From positions 1-64,000 of the forward strand of contig NZ_JSUS01000032.1 of NCBI RefSeq assembly GCF_000805455.1: a stretch of 64,000 nucleotides of DNA, given 5' to 3'. Shown in pieces: positions 9,688-19,175 of the stretch (positions are counted from its first letter, which is position 1; the number at the start of each line of letters is the position of its first letter). The DNA is from Acinetobacter sp. A47. GTDB lineage: Bacteria > Pseudomonadota > Gammaproteobacteria > Pseudomonadales > Moraxellaceae. The notes below the pieces were generated by a model that had not been told where the DNA came from, did not search any database, and worked only from the letters and a program-made list of their open reading frames with translations. Both the position numbers and the translations under genes were made by a program.

Positions 9688-10692
9688 TTAAAAAGAATGT
9701 GGAAGATTGGCGACGCAACGTACCCCATATAAATGATAAGTCATTTTATTTTCTTCATTTGATTTTGGTCGGGCATGGGCTCTTTCTATATTAAGACCAC
9801 CTGCCATCATCAAATCATCCGCACTCATTGCTGGGGAGCTACGCAATACCTTTTCAGTTCCAGTTTTGGGCCCTTTGGGATTAACAACGGGGGAGTGTTT
9901 GTAATAATCTTTATCGTACCAGTCATTCATCCATTCATAATTATTGGTGACTAGATCATAAAAGCCTAATGGATTCGGGGGAGTTTGTCCTAAGACGGGG
10001 ATATTTCCAATAGTATCCATGCTATTAGTCTTATTTTTATATGCGACATACTGTTTTTTTGACCAAAGATTTTTTTCTGGCTCTACTTTGCCTGTATCGG
10101 TTGCAAAGACAGTATATTGGCCTTTATTTCGTGCAACATATTCCCATTGCGCTTCAGTCGGTAGGTCCATAGGCGTTCCTACTTGTTGTCCCAGCCACTG
10201 GCAATAATCTTTAGCCTGTTGCCAATCCATTCCTGTTGCAATTTCATGGGCGATTTCTGGAGTAAAGAGTTCATTGTAATAGCTCTTGGGTTGTCCGGTT
10301 GCCTCGGTAAAAATATTAAAGTCTTCTAATGTAGTTTTATAGGCACTCATATTAAAGCTGCTCAGTGTCACTTTATGCAGAGTCTTATTGTCATTTCCCG
10401 GTGAGAAAGGCAGGTGATCAGGTTTTTCTGTATTGCCTTTTGGATTCTTGATCGCCATGCTGTCAGGTACGGTTTTTTCGAGTTCAGGAGTGACTAGTCC
10501 GAAATCACCCATCAGGTAGCTACCACCTTCAACAAAGATCATATTCTTTTTGGTTTTTTCCACCAGTTTTTGAATTTTTTGTTGCAGTTCTGGTGAGGCC
10601 TTTACAACCTTTTGATTCGTTTCAGGTGCTTTGGCACAAGCATTTAAAGTAATGCTTGCGCATAAGATAAAGAATAACTTCTGCTTTTTCAT
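9688..10692 (-). CDS. SUMF1/formylglycine-generating-enzyme-like lipoprotein
   Basis: A 334-residue protein with a lipoprotein signal ending LNAC (Cys 19) and then a SUMF1/FGE-sulfatase fold: MIFVEGGSYLMGDFG, MDWQQAKDYCQWLGQQ, MDLPTEAQWEYVARNKGQY, NPLGFYDLVTNNYEWMNDWYD and the terminal YGVRCVANL. Canonical formylglycine-generating enzymes use a pair of nearby cysteines in the C-terminal part. Here the expected region (VLRSSPAMSADDLMMAGGLN) has none, so oxidase activity is unlikely. SUMF1-fold proteins without that activity are known in other roles, such as binding or EgtB/PvdO-type proteins. It is probably anchored in the outer or inner membrane facing the periplasm. It sits back to back with the T6SS operon and next to a broken paralogue. 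Its function is unknown. Confidence 0.82.
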   Translation of the reverse strand: MKKQKLFFILCASITLNACAKAPETNQKVVKASPELQQKIQKLVEKTKKNMIFVEGGSYLMGDFGLVTPELEKTVPDSMAIKNPKGNTEKPDHLPFSPGNDNKTLHKVTLSSFNMSAYKTTLEDFNIFTEATGQPKSYYNELFTPEIAHEIATGMDWQQAKDYCQWLGQQVGTPMDLPTEAQWEYVARNKGQYTVFATDTGKVEPEKNLWSKKQYVAYKNKTNSMDTIGNIPVLGQTPPNPLGFYDLVTNNYEWMNDWYDKDYYKHSPVVNPKGPKTGTEKVLRSSPAMSADDLMMAGGLNIERAHARPKSNEENKMTYHLYGVRCVANLPHSF

Positions 10693-10968
10693 TATAAAAA
10701 ATCAATTGCTTAAATTTAATTAGATGAAATGCTAATCAATTCAATTAAAATAGGGAAGCTAATTTGTGTTAGTCATTATTGAAAATCAATTCAATACTTT
10801 TAAATAATCACAATTTTATTTGACAGAAATATATAACATTGCTCATTTTTGATTATGCTGTGGTAGAAGTTAAATTTGCAGTCTAATGTTTAATGCTAAA
10901 ATTGTCTTTTTATAGATATAAAAATCTGGTTTTTACTCATCAGCTTTACGCAAGGTATTAATATTGAA

Positions 10969-11751
10969 ATGAAAGAAAAGTTGATTGTTATTTTGCTTGT
11001 TTTGACTATTTTTCAATTCAGTGCCTGTTCAGAAGCAACCCGCGATAAAAGGGATCAGAAGGCGGCAGAGTTACTCTATCAGCAAGGAGGAAGATACTTC
11101 TTGGGCAAGGGCGTTGCTCAAGATTATGTCAAAGCAAAGAACTTGTTTGAAAAATCTGCCCAATTAGGCTCTGCGATTGCTCAAAATGATTTGGCTGGTA
11201 TGTATTTTAAGGGAATCGGAACCGAGAAAAATGAAGAAAAAGCCTTTTACTGGTATGAGCAAGCGGCACAGAAAAATTTCCCGGAAGCGCAATATAATTT
11301 GGGCATTATGTATGACCTGGGCCATTATGTGCAAAAAGACCGGAACAAAGCTTTAGCTTTTTATCGGTTATCTGCAGATCAAGGCTATGCTAAGGCTCAA
11401 TATAATCTGGCAAATGCTTATTCTTCAGGAAGAGGCGTGAAAAAAGATATTGGTCTAGCCATGGATTTATATGAAAAGGCTGCACAACAAAATCTGCCTG
11501 AAGCACAATATAATCTGGCAAATATGTATTCTGATGGTTTACTGGTGCCCAAGAATGAAGAGAGGGCTTTAAAACTATATGAAAGTGCAGCCGAGCAGAA
11601 TTTCCCTTTGGCTCAGCATAATCTAGGTTATATCTATGCAAATGAATATCATGACCTTGAAAAAGCCAGATACTGGTTTAAAAAAGCCTATGAAAATGGC
11701 GTTGAAGCGTCTGGTGAGGTGTTAAAACAGTTAGAGCATGACTCGCCATAG
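10969..11751 (+). CDS. Sel1-repeat lipoprotein
   Basis: A 260-residue protein with a lipoprotein signal peptide (FQFSAC, lipid-modified Cys about residue 20), followed by about six Sel1-like TPR units of roughly 36 residues. The repeated pattern is visible as AQNDLAGMYFKGIGTEKNEE, AQYNLGIMYDLGHYVQKDRN, AQYNLANAYSSGRGVKKDIG and AQYNLANMYSDGLLVPKNEE. Sel1 solenoids act as protein-binding scaffolds. It lies at the edge of the T6SS island, divergent from the SUMF1-like genes, and ends in a bidirectional terminator. Whether it takes part in the T6SS cassette cannot be told from sequence. Confidence 0.88.
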   Translation: MKEKLIVILLVLTIFQFSACSEATRDKRDQKAAELLYQQGGRYFLGKGVAQDYVKAKNLFEKSAQLGSAIAQNDLAGMYFKGIGTEKNEEKAFYWYEQAAQKNFPEAQYNLGIMYDLGHYVQKDRNKALAFYRLSADQGYAKAQYNLANAYSSGRGVKKDIGLAMDLYEKAAQQNLPEAQYNLANMYSDGLLVPKNEERALKLYESAAEQNFPLAQHNLGYIYANEYHDLEKARYWFKKAYENGVEASGEVLKQLEHDSP

Positions 11752-11776
11752 CCAAGCCATATCAATACTTATGCAA

Positions 11777-11812
11777 TAAAAAAGCCACTTAACACATTGT
11801 TAGTGGCTTTTT
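11777..11812. terminator. Bidirectional terminator between Sel1 gene and trmB
   Basis: A hairpin with stem AAAAGCCACT / AGTGGCTTTT and a 12-nt loop, flanked by an A-run on the left and a T-run on the right. It lies between convergent genes, so it can serve both strands. Confidence 0.85.
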
Positions 11813-11825
11813 AAGCTAATTGGGC

Positions 11826-12542
11826 TTACTTAATTTTCTTAAAGATAAAGTCATTAATCTTATGACCAGATTCAAGTCCGCGACGCTCGAATTTGGTGAC
11901 TGGACGCCAGTCTGGGCGAGGGTAGCTATTGCCTTTACCGGCAAGGTTTTCAAGGTCAGGGCGGTTATCCAGAATATCAAGCATCCATTCGGCATACGGC
12001 TCCCAGTCGGTTGCTGCATGGAAGGTACCACCCAGCTCAAGCTTCTGTTCCACCAGTTGCATACGCTCATGAATCACGAAACGGCGTTTAAAGTGGCGTT
12101 TCTTCTGCCATGGATCAGGGAAATAAAGCTGTACACAGTTAATGCTGTTGTCTGGCATTTCACGTAGTACCTGAATGGCATCGGCATCCAGTACAAACAG
12201 GTTCTTTAAGCCTGCCATACCTGCTTCATAGACACATTGTGCAATGCCGGGTACATGCACTTCGATACCGACAAAGTTACGTTCAGGGTTGGCCTTTGCC
12301 ATTAACACCAGAGAGCGCCCCATACCAAAACCGATTTCAACGGTTAATGGGCGTTCAGGATGTTCAAAATGCTGGCGTAAGTCACCAACCGGATATTCCA
12401 AAATTAAATCACGATAATCTTCTAAAGCAGTACGTTGTGAAGTATTGAGCGGAGCTGAACGACGCATAAACGTCACAATTTCACGGTGCTCAGGCAAATT
12501 GTCGAGTTCCGTAATTTGCGTTTCTAACTGATCGTTTGACAT
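11826..12542 (-). CDS. trmB: tRNA (guanosine(46)-N7)-methyltransferase
   Basis: This 238-residue protein transfers a methyl group from S-adenosylmethionine to N7 of G46 in the variable loop of tRNAs. Visible features are the SAM-binding motif VEIGFGMGRSLVLMAKANPE (about residues 70-90), VPGIAQCVYEAG, NCVQLYFPDPWQKKRHFKRR (the PDPW(xKK) substrate motif) and the C-terminal TKFERRG. Length and motif order match the TrmB family. It is transcribed alone, convergent with the Sel1-repeat gene, and divergent from the secreted nuclease gene across about 180 bp. Confidence 0.95.
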   Translation of the reverse strand: MSNDQLETQITELDNLPEHREIVTFMRRSAPLNTSQRTALEDYRDLILEYPVGDLRQHFEHPERPLTVEIGFGMGRSLVLMAKANPERNFVGIEVHVPGIAQCVYEAGMAGLKNLFVLDADAIQVLREMPDNSINCVQLYFPDPWQKKRHFKRRFVIHERMQLVEQKLELGGTFHAATDWEPYAEWMLDILDNRPDLENLAGKGNSYPRPDWRPVTKFERRGLESGHKINDFIFKKIK

Positions 12543-12724
12543 GATTCTGGAGATATAAAGATAGAAATGCCGTATTTTAAGTGCTCAGGTGGACAAGTCA
12601 AACTTTTAAGTGATTTTATTTAGGCATTTATTTTTATAAATGATGAAAACTTGTCAAAAAATCTTCATGGTGCTGTCACAGAACTTGCATAGCCTAATGG
12701 CAATTTAAACGCACAGTAAAAAAC

Positions 12725-15166
12725 ATGAATCATTTTAAATACCATTCGATCGCCATTTGTTTAAGCCTTTTGGGTGCATCTTCAATCTTTTCTGTTGCAC
12801 ATGCACAACTGATGTTTAGCCAGTATGTCGATGGCAGCAGCAATAAAAAGGGACTGGAAATTTATAACCCCGATGCCACAACGGTCAATCTGGCAGACTA
12901 TGAAATCCAGCAGTTTAATAATGGTGGCACCGTTAAAACCGCAGCATTTCCCTTAAAAGGCAGTTTAGCCAGCAAACAGAAATTTTTGATCGGCCGTTCA
13001 GAATTACAAGCCCAATTAGGCAATAAGGTCAATCAGGTTGCTGGTCTGTCCTTTAATGGCGATGATGCGGTGGTGTTATTGCATCGTGGGACACCTGTAG
13101 ATCGTTTTGGTCGTATTGGTGAACGTCCAGCTGCGGGTTGGGGTACAACTGTTTTCAGTATGGGCAATAGCTTTAAACGCATTCAGACAGATAACCCTGT
13201 GGTGAGTGTTGACCCAACCAGTCCGTTCGATCTGGATCAATCCTGGCAAGCCTGGACGGACCGGAATGACTTTTCGAACTTAACCGGTTCAAGCACAATA
13301 CCGCCTGTTAATGAACAGATCAGCTGTAGCAGCCATGATACCCCAATCGCGGCTTTGGCCGACTCGACCCAGAATCAGGACTATACCATTCGTGGGGTGA
13401 TCACCGCGGACTATCGCTATAACAATGGTTTTTCGGGTTTCTATGTACAAACGCCCGATAGCAAAGCTACGCCAAATGTCAGCAATGCCATCTTTGTGTA
13501 TATTCCTGCAAGCAGTGCAGTCAAGGGCGGTGAAGTTGGTGATGAAGTGATCCTGCGTGGTCGTTTAACCAGTTATCAAAACCAGCTGCAAATGGATCAG
13601 TTGCAGCAGGATATCAAGACCTGTAACCAGAACATGGCATCGCTGATTCAACCACTGGATTTGAATTTACCCTTTAGCAGTTTGACTGATACAGGGGGGA
13701 ACTCACCGAAACGTTATCAGGGTATGCTGGTCAAATTGCCGCAAACACTGACGGTCAGCGAAAACTATAACTATGGTCGTTATGGGGAGCTGTCCTTGAG
13801 CCTTGGTCGCCTGTTTATTCCGACTAACCTGTATCCGGCACGGTCAATCGAAGCTAAAGCCTTGGCACAGCAAAACCTGCTTTCCAGGATTATCTTTGAT
13901 GATGGTTATAACAATCAAAACCGTGCGCCGTGGTTACCTCAAAATTTTAGTGCCCTAAATACACTGCGCTCTGGTAACCAGATCAAAAATGCACAAGGCA
14001 TTTTAGAATACCGTTTTAATGCCTGGCGTGTACAACCGGTTGCCGGGGCAAACTTACCGGAAGTGGTAACCACCACCAATCCACGGTCAACTGTTGCGGT
14101 TAAGCAAAGCAAACATGTTCGTGTTGCCGCATTTAATGTCCTTAACTATGACAATGGCAAGACTGGTTTCCCAACCGAACGTGGCGCTAACAGCCAGACC
14201 GAGTTTGACAAACAGCATGCCAAAATCGTAAGTGCATTAAAATCAATCGATGCTGATGTATATGGCCTGATGGAGATTGCCAATAATGGCTATGGCAGTG
14301 ACAGTGCGATTGCCAATTTGACCAAGGCGCTAGGCCCAGACTGGAAATATGTCATTCCAGAAGGCCTGAACCAGTTAGGTACCGATGTGATTGCAGTGGC
14401 GATTATCTATAACAGCAAACGTGTGCAACCGGTCAATAAAGCTGCGGTATTGGATCTGGGCGATAAAAACCGTACAACGATTGCACAATCCTTCAAGCCT
14501 GTACAAGGTGGACAGATCTTTACGGTCATTCCTAATCACCTTAAATCGAAAGGGTGTAAAGGTGTCGATGAAAATTCGCTTGATGCTGATCAGAAAGATG
14601 GACAAGGTTGCTGGAACCCAACTCGCGTGAAAGCGGTTGAACAACTCACGCAATGGATTGCCAAGAATCCAACTCAGGTCAAAACTCCGAATATCTTGTT
14701 ATTGGGTGATATGAACAGCTATGCCAAAGAAGATCCGATCCTGAGCTTTGAAAAAGCCAGCTACAAAATTCTGCTAAATGACAGCAAGATTGGTGAGGGC
14801 ACCAAGGCCTATAGCTATGTCTTTGGCGTATCGAGTAATGCAGAGGGCTACGGCGGAGCAGGTAACCTTGATCATGCCATCGCCGATGCCGGCCTGTATA
14901 AGCGTGTGGTGAAAGCCTTTGCCTGGCATATCAATGCCGATGAGCCAACCGTGCTGGACTATAACGAAGAATATAAAACCGATGAGCAAAAGGCCTTGTT
15001 TTTCGCAGCCGATGCCTACCGTTCTTCAGATCATGATCCGGTGATTGTTGATCTGGATATGAAAACCGCCGATTCTCAACTCGAAGCGGGTCATCCGAAA
15101 AGCATCGTTACGGAATTATTAAATTCGTTATTTGAGTGGTTGGCTAAACTTTTTGGCAGAGCGTAA
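12725..15166 (+). CDS. ExeM/NucH-family extracellular endonuclease with lamin-tail domain
   Basis: An 813-residue secreted protein. A signal peptide ends near AHA (about residue 27). A lamin-tail domain follows (about 28-150: QYVDGSSNKKGLEIYNPD, GDDAVVLLHRG), then an OB-like nucleic-acid-binding region (about 195-310) and an endonuclease/exonuclease/phosphatase domain from about residue 455. Catalytic motifs of the latter are visible: RVAAFNVLNYDNG, GLMEIANNGYG, IPNHLKSKGC, LLLGDMNSYAKEDPI, DHAIAD and SSDHDPVIVD. Related enzymes degrade extracellular DNA and help with biofilm remodelling or phosphate scavenging. The C-terminus ends in a short amphipathic, Trp- and Leu-rich helix (LLNSLFEWLAKLFGRA) rather than a GlyGly-CTERM anchor. 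Confidence 0.9.
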   Translation: MNHFKYHSIAICLSLLGASSIFSVAHAQLMFSQYVDGSSNKKGLEIYNPDATTVNLADYEIQQFNNGGTVKTAAFPLKGSLASKQKFLIGRSELQAQLGNKVNQVAGLSFNGDDAVVLLHRGTPVDRFGRIGERPAAGWGTTVFSMGNSFKRIQTDNPVVSVDPTSPFDLDQSWQAWTDRNDFSNLTGSSTIPPVNEQISCSSHDTPIAALADSTQNQDYTIRGVITADYRYNNGFSGFYVQTPDSKATPNVSNAIFVYIPASSAVKGGEVGDEVILRGRLTSYQNQLQMDQLQQDIKTCNQNMASLIQPLDLNLPFSSLTDTGGNSPKRYQGMLVKLPQTLTVSENYNYGRYGELSLSLGRLFIPTNLYPARSIEAKALAQQNLLSRIIFDDGYNNQNRAPWLPQNFSALNTLRSGNQIKNAQGILEYRFNAWRVQPVAGANLPEVVTTTNPRSTVAVKQSKHVRVAAFNVLNYDNGKTGFPTERGANSQTEFDKQHAKIVSALKSIDADVYGLMEIANNGYGSDSAIANLTKALGPDWKYVIPEGLNQLGTDVIAVAIIYNSKRVQPVNKAAVLDLGDKNRTTIAQSFKPVQGGQIFTVIPNHLKSKGCKGVDENSLDADQKDGQGCWNPTRVKAVEQLTQWIAKNPTQVKTPNILLLGDMNSYAKEDPILSFEKASYKILLNDSKIGEGTKAYSYVFGVSSNAEGYGGAGNLDHAIADAGLYKRVVKAFAWHINADEPTVLDYNEEYKTDEQKALFFAADAYRSSDHDPVIVDLDMKTADSQLEAGHPKSIVTELLNSLFEWLAKLFGRA

Positions 15167-15172
15167 TGATCT

Positions 15173-15225
15173 TTCCGTGACGTGGACTGATAAGTTTTTT
15201 CATAAATTAATCAATCGTCACGGAA
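15173..15225. repeat. 10-bp inverted repeat after the nuclease gene
   Basis: TTCCGTGACG at 15173-15182 is mirrored by CGTCACGGAA at 15216-15225, with 33 nt of A+T-rich sequence between them. It lies just after the nuclease stop codon. It could be a long-loop hairpin or a protein-binding site. There is no T-run, so it is not a classical terminator. Confidence 0.5.
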
Positions 15226-15372
15226 TATAACTTGCAAGGCAGAAAAAAATTCATTAATAGTAGTGGTGTAGATGTTCTTAGCATGAAAGCGATTATAAAT
15301 TTCAGGTATTGCTGTTCTCGAGTTTCGTAGGAATGTTCTAGGGCATAAGTTGTTAGATAACAAGGATCAATT

Positions 15373-15984
15373 ATGAAGTTGTATTATTCACCGGGTGCAT
15401 GCTCATTGGCCGCCCATATTATTTTAAATGAAATAAACGTAGATTTTGATTTAGAACGAGTTGATCTAAAAACACATAAAACCTCAAAAGGTGCAGATTA
15501 TTACGAGATTAATCCGAAGGGGTATGTACCGGCTCTGGAAATTAATCCGGGATTGATTTTAACCGAGAATGTTGCGATTTTACCGTTTCTGGCACAACAT
15601 GATCCAAAACAGGATTTGATTCCACCATCAGGGATGGGGAGAGCAAAAGTACTGGAGTGGTTAGGATATTTAAACTCCGAATTACATGATGCCTATGCCG
15701 TTTTCTTTACCGGTACACTCAGCGATGCTGAAAAAACCAAGGCCTATGCCGAGGTTGACCGCTTACTGAAATATATTGATAACTATCTGGCAGAATCGGA
15801 CTGTGATTATCTGGTCGATGACAACTTTGGCCCGGCCGATGCCTATTTATTTGTGCTGACCAACTGGTCGAACCATATTGAGCATGATTTAACACCTTAT
15901 ACAAATATTGTTGCGCTGCGTAATAAAATTGCAGAGCGTCAATCGGTACAAATTGCAATGCGTGATGAAGGCTTGTTGAGCTAA
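15373..15984 (+). CDS. Glutathione S-transferase family protein (beta-like)
   Basis: A 203-residue cytosolic protein with the bacterial GST N-terminal motif MKLYYSPGACSLAAHIILNE. The Cys 10 position is typical of beta-class enzymes, which use Cys and Tyr rather than Ser near the glutathione thiol. GYVPALEINPGLILTENVAI carries the conserved cis-Pro and the glutathione-binding E-(N/S) pair. The C-terminal helical domain contains NFGPADAYLFVLTNW, the family N-capping/hydrophobic-staple segment. Length matches beta GSTs (about 201-203). It stands alone and ends in a strong terminator. The substrate is unknown. Confidence 0.9.
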   Translation: MKLYYSPGACSLAAHIILNEINVDFDLERVDLKTHKTSKGADYYEINPKGYVPALEINPGLILTENVAILPFLAQHDPKQDLIPPSGMGRAKVLEWLGYLNSELHDAYAVFFTGTLSDAEKTKAYAEVDRLLKYIDNYLAESDCDYLVDDNFGPADAYLFVLTNWSNHIEHDLTPYTNIVALRNKIAERQSVQIAMRDEGLLS

Positions 15985-15996
15985 GATCACACCCAA

Positions 15997-16027
15997 TAAA
16001 AAGCCTCTGCGAACAGAGGCTTTTTTA
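15997..16027. terminator. Bidirectional terminator after GST gene
   Basis: AAAAAGCCTCTG, short loop CGAA, then CAGAGGCTTTTTT. It is a compact, high-stability hairpin with A- and T-runs on either side, between convergent genes. Confidence 0.92.
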
Positions 16028-16038
16028 TTTGAGCTCGA

Positions 16039-16383
16039 TTATTGTTGAGCTTTTTGTTTCACGTCAGCAGCGCCAGATTCTACTGCACCCGCAACTTTAG
16101 CTGTCGCATCACGTGCAGCAGCTTCTGTTTTTGCAGCAGCTTCAGCAGTTGCCGTTGCAGTGTGATCAGCCGCAGCATCAATCTGATCGCCTGCTGTATC
16201 TACCGCAGTTGCAACATCGCTAGTTGCCGCTTCAGTTGCGTTTTTGATATCTGCACCAGCCTGATCAGCTGCGTGTTCTAAATGTTCACCCGTGGTCGCG
16301 CCTGTTTCAGGTGCTTTATCTTTATTACAGCCTACAAGCGCAACAGTAGCAGCAAGACCTAATGCAACAAGTAATTTATTCAT
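16039..16383 (-). CDS. Small Ala-rich lipoprotein
   Basis: A 114-residue protein with a lipoprotein signal peptide (ATVALVGC, Cys 19), followed by a mature part made almost only of Ala, Thr, Asp, Glu, Gly and Lys. It repeats A-A-D and A-T-A patterns (for example HLEHAADQAGADIKNATEAA), which gives a long amphipathic helix resembling apolipoprotein or LEA-type sequences. No enzymatic motif is visible. It is monocistronic, with its 3' end against the GST terminator. The role is unknown; an envelope-stress or structural lipoprotein is one possibility. Confidence 0.8.
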   Translation of the reverse strand: MNKLLVALGLAATVALVGCNKDKAPETGATTGEHLEHAADQAGADIKNATEAATSDVATAVDTAGDQIDAAADHTATATAEAAAKTEAAARDATAKVAGAVESGAADVKQKAQQ

Positions 16384-16528
16384 TGTCTATTTCCTTTTCT
16401 TTGTGGCATCCAATAGGAATGGATAGCAAAAATATAAACATAAACTGTAGTAAGAATAAAGTTGAAAATTTGTAAAAACACGCACTTACATTGCTCAATA
16501 TAAGTGCGTGTCCTGTATCTAGCTCAGT

Positions 16529-18094
16529 TTAGCTGCCTGAACGGATCATATAATCAAAGGCAGACAGGGATGCTTTGGCACCTTCACCTGTGGCAATGAT
16601 GATCTGCTTGTATGGTACGGTCGTACAGTCACCGGCAGCAAAGACACCTTTAACACTGGTTTCGTTACGGTCGTTGATCACGATCTCGCCACGGTTGCTT
16701 AACTCAACTGCACTGTTTTTCAGGAATTCGGTATTTGGCAATAACCCGATCTGGACAAAGATCCCTGCAAGCTCTACCGTATGTTCAACATCAGTGGCAC
16801 GGTCTTTGTACTTCAATGCCGTTACTTGTGAACCATCACCAACCACTTCAGTACTCAAGGCATTCATGATCACCGTGGTATTTGGCAAGCTGTTTAACTT
16901 GTCTTGCAACACCTGGTCAGCACGAAGTTTGGTGTCAAATTCAACCAGTGTGACATGCTCAACAATACCTGCAAGGTCAATCGCCGCTTCTACACCCGAG
17001 TTACCACCACCAATTACCGCAACACGTTTGCCTTTGAACAACGGGCCATCACAGTGCGGGCAGTAAGCCACACCACGGGTACGGTATTCGGCTTCACCCG
17101 GTACATTCATCTCTCTCCAGCGTGCACCGGTAGAAAGAATGATGGTTTTCGATTCAAGCTTGGCGCCATTTTCCAGTTCAACCTCAACCAGACCGTTGGC
17201 GGTCTGATCTGCGCCTGTGATCTTGCTGACACGTTGCAGATTCATGATATCCACACCGTATTCACGGACATGCGCTTCCATATCCTGCGCAAACTTCGGA
17301 CCTACGGTTTTTTGTACAGTAGTAAAGTTTTCAATGTCCATGGTATCCATCACCTGACCACCGAAGCGTTCAGCCACGATACCGGTCTTGATGCCTTTAC
17401 GCGCAGCATAGATTGCCGCAGTACCACCGGCAGGCCCACCACCAATCACCAACACATCAAATGCATCTTTGGCATTGATAGCCGCTGCATCTTTCTCGGC
17501 AGAGTTGGTATCGAGCTTGGCCACGATTTCTTCCAGTGTCATACGACCCTGACCAATATGCTGGTTGTCCTGAAATACCATCGGTACTGCCAGAATCTTG
17601 CGCTCTTCCACTTCATCCTGGAAGAAAGCACCATCAATCATGGTCGCCGTAGTATTTGGGTTGTTGATCGCAATCAGGTTAAGTGCCTGCACTACATCTG
17701 GACAGTTGTGGCAGCTCAGTGATACAAACACATCAAAGTTGGCAGTCAAGTTAAGGCCTTTGATCTGGGCCAAGACTTCATCAGAGACTTTTGGTGCGTA
17801 ACCCGATACTTGCAGCAATGCCAGAATCAAGGAAGTAAACTCATGGCCCATGGGCAAGCCGGCAAAGAACACACGCGGTTGTTCGCCTGCTTTAGCCACA
17901 CCAAAGCTAGGGCGGCGAGCGTTTGAACCGTCAAAACGCGCCGTAACCTGATCAGAAAGTTCCGCGATTTCAGTCACCAGTTCTTTGATTTTCTCTGCTT
18001 TGTCTGAGTCATCTAAAGCAGCAACCAGTTCGATCGGGCTTTCTAAACGTTCTAAATAAGCTTTTAATTGAGTTTTAATATTTTGATCTAACAT
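16529..18094 (-). CDS. ahpF: Alkyl hydroperoxide reductase subunit F
   Basis: A flavoprotein that passes electrons from NADH to AhpC for peroxide reduction. The ATG at 18094 gives 521 residues, the usual length. It is preceded by GGAG at good spacing, whereas an in-frame TTG at 18106 lies upstream of that ribosome-binding site. Visible parts are a thioredoxin-like N-terminal domain with the CHNCP redox pair, an FAD site ([20 protein letters not shown]), an NAD site ([20 protein letters not shown]) and the CPHC active-site disulfide, ending in [19 protein letters not shown]. Its partner ahpC lies about 4 kb away on the same strand, separated by the alk genes, so the two are not in one operon here. 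Confidence 0.97.
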   Translation of the reverse strand: MLDQNIKTQLKAYLERLESPIELVAALDDSDKAEKIKELVTEIAELSDQVTARFDGSNARRPSFGVAKAGEQPRVFFAGLPMGHEFTSLILALLQVSGYAPKVSDEVLAQIKGLNLTANFDVFVSLSCHNCPDVVQALNLIAINNPNTTATMIDGAFFQDEVEERKILAVPMVFQDNQHIGQGRMTLEEIVAKLDTNSAEKDAAAINAKDAFDVLVIGGGPAGGTAAIYAARKGIKTGIVAERFGGQVMDTMDIENFTTVQKTVGPKFAQDMEAHVREYGVDIMNLQRVSKITGADQTANGLVEVELENGAKLESKTIILSTGARWREMNVPGEAEYRTRGVAYCPHCDGPLFKGKRVAVIGGGNSGVEAAIDLAGIVEHVTLVEFDTKLRADQVLQDKLNSLPNTTVIMNALSTEVVGDGSQVTALKYKDRATDVEHTVELAGIFVQIGLLPNTEFLKNSAVELSNRGEIVINDRNETSVKGVFAAGDCTTVPYKQIIIATGEGAKASLSAFDYMIRSGS

Positions 18095-18324
18095 GTATTT
18101 CTCCAAACCCTAAGACTTTTAAATCGGTCAATTCATTCAATAAGGCTATACTACGCAAAAATCATAAATAGGTAAAACAGTATGTTTTTATGAGTTTGAT
18201 CGGTTTTTTGAATTTTTAATCGATTAGTTGAATTTTGAAATATATCTTTCGATAAAAAAATCAGTACAATCATAGTTGTTATATAACTGCAATCATTGCA
18301 TGGCATAAAGAAAAGGTAAGCAAT

Positions 18325-18546
18325 ATGGCATTACAGCGCGGCATCTATCAGCATTATAAAGGACAACTGTATCAGGTCTTTCATGTTGCCCGACACAGTG
18401 AGACCGAAGAAGAGCTGGTCGTATATCAGTGTCTATATGGTGATTATTCGATGTGGGTGCGGCCATTGAGCATGTTTACTGAAACGGTTGAACTGCCTGA
18501 TGGTCAAATCCAGCCCCGTTTTAAATTGATTCAGGCGATCACATAA
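18325..18546 (+). CDS. DUF1653 domain protein
   Basis: A 73-residue protein matching the small DUF1653 family: GIYQHYKGQLYQVFHVARHSE, then ELVVYQCLYGDY, WVRPLSMFTETV and RFKLI. The family is widespread in proteobacteria and has no established function. It starts from an ATG with an AAGGTAAG ribosome-binding site and is followed 41 bp later by a methyltransferase gene on the same strand, so the two may be co-transcribed. Confidence 0.88.
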   Translation: MALQRGIYQHYKGQLYQVFHVARHSETEEELVVYQCLYGDYSMWVRPLSMFTETVELPDGQIQPRFKLIQAIT

Positions 18547-18587
18547 CATCAATCCTTTGCTGACTTGGCCTTTGGAGGACGGAATAT

Positions 18588-19175
18588 ATGACCAGTAATG
18601 TGTTTTTACAGCGTATTTCTGATTTATATGACCAGTTTAAACAGCATGATGCGCAACAGTCTGATCGTCTGAGCCGCTATCGTAATATTGAGGTCGAGTC
18701 GGCCAAGTTATTGGCGATGCTGATTCGCTCCCAGCAAGCAAAACGTATTCTGGAAATAGGAACCTCGACTGGTTATTCAACTTTGTGGCTGGCTGAGGCT
18801 GCCCAGTCGGTAGGCGGAAAAGTTCAAACGCTAGAAATTGATCGCTTACGTAGTGCCCAGGCACACAAATATGCGCAAGAGTTTGGACTTGAGCAGCAGG
18901 TTGACTTCTGGGTGGGGGATGCAGTAGATTTTCTGGCCCAAACCACTCAAGTGTTTGATTTTATTTTACTGGATGCAGAGCGTGTTGATTATGTGAGTTA
19001 CTGGGACGATTTAAAGCGTTTATTACAAAATGCTGGCAGCACCTTGATGATTGATAATGTGATTTCTCATGCTGCCGAAGTGAAATCCTTTTTAGAATTG
19101 ATAAAGAATGATGATGATTACATGAGTACGATTTTGCCAGTTGGCGCGGGCTTATGTATGGTCGTTTTGAAATGA
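18588..19175 (+). CDS. O-methyltransferase family protein
   Basis: A 195-residue class I SAM-dependent methyltransferase of the caffeoyl-CoA/catechol O-methyltransferase type. The motif ILEIGTSTGYSTLWLAEAA (about 60-80) binds SAM, VQTLEIDRLR is the ribose-binding acidic motif, and FDFILLDAERVDYVSYW marks motif IV, where metal ligands are expected. The N-terminus carries the family's short helical lid. An ATG with GGAGG upstream fixes the start. The 3' end overlaps the convergent AraC-type gene by 24 nt. The substrate cannot be told from sequence. Confidence 0.87.
   Translation: MTSNVFLQRISDLYDQFKQHDAQQSDRLSRYRNIEVESAKLLAMLIRSQQAKRILEIGTSTGYSTLWLAEAAQSVGGKVQTLEIDRLRSAQAHKYAQEFGLEQQVDFWVGDAVDFLAQTTQVFDFILLDAERVDYVSYWDDLKRLLQNAGSTLMIDNVISHAAEVKSFLELIKNDDDYMSTILPVGAGLCMVVLK

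Noticed and set aside
16904..17722. A 272-codon frame on the plus strand
   Set aside because: It is antisense to the clearly coding ahpF gene and has no protein family features.
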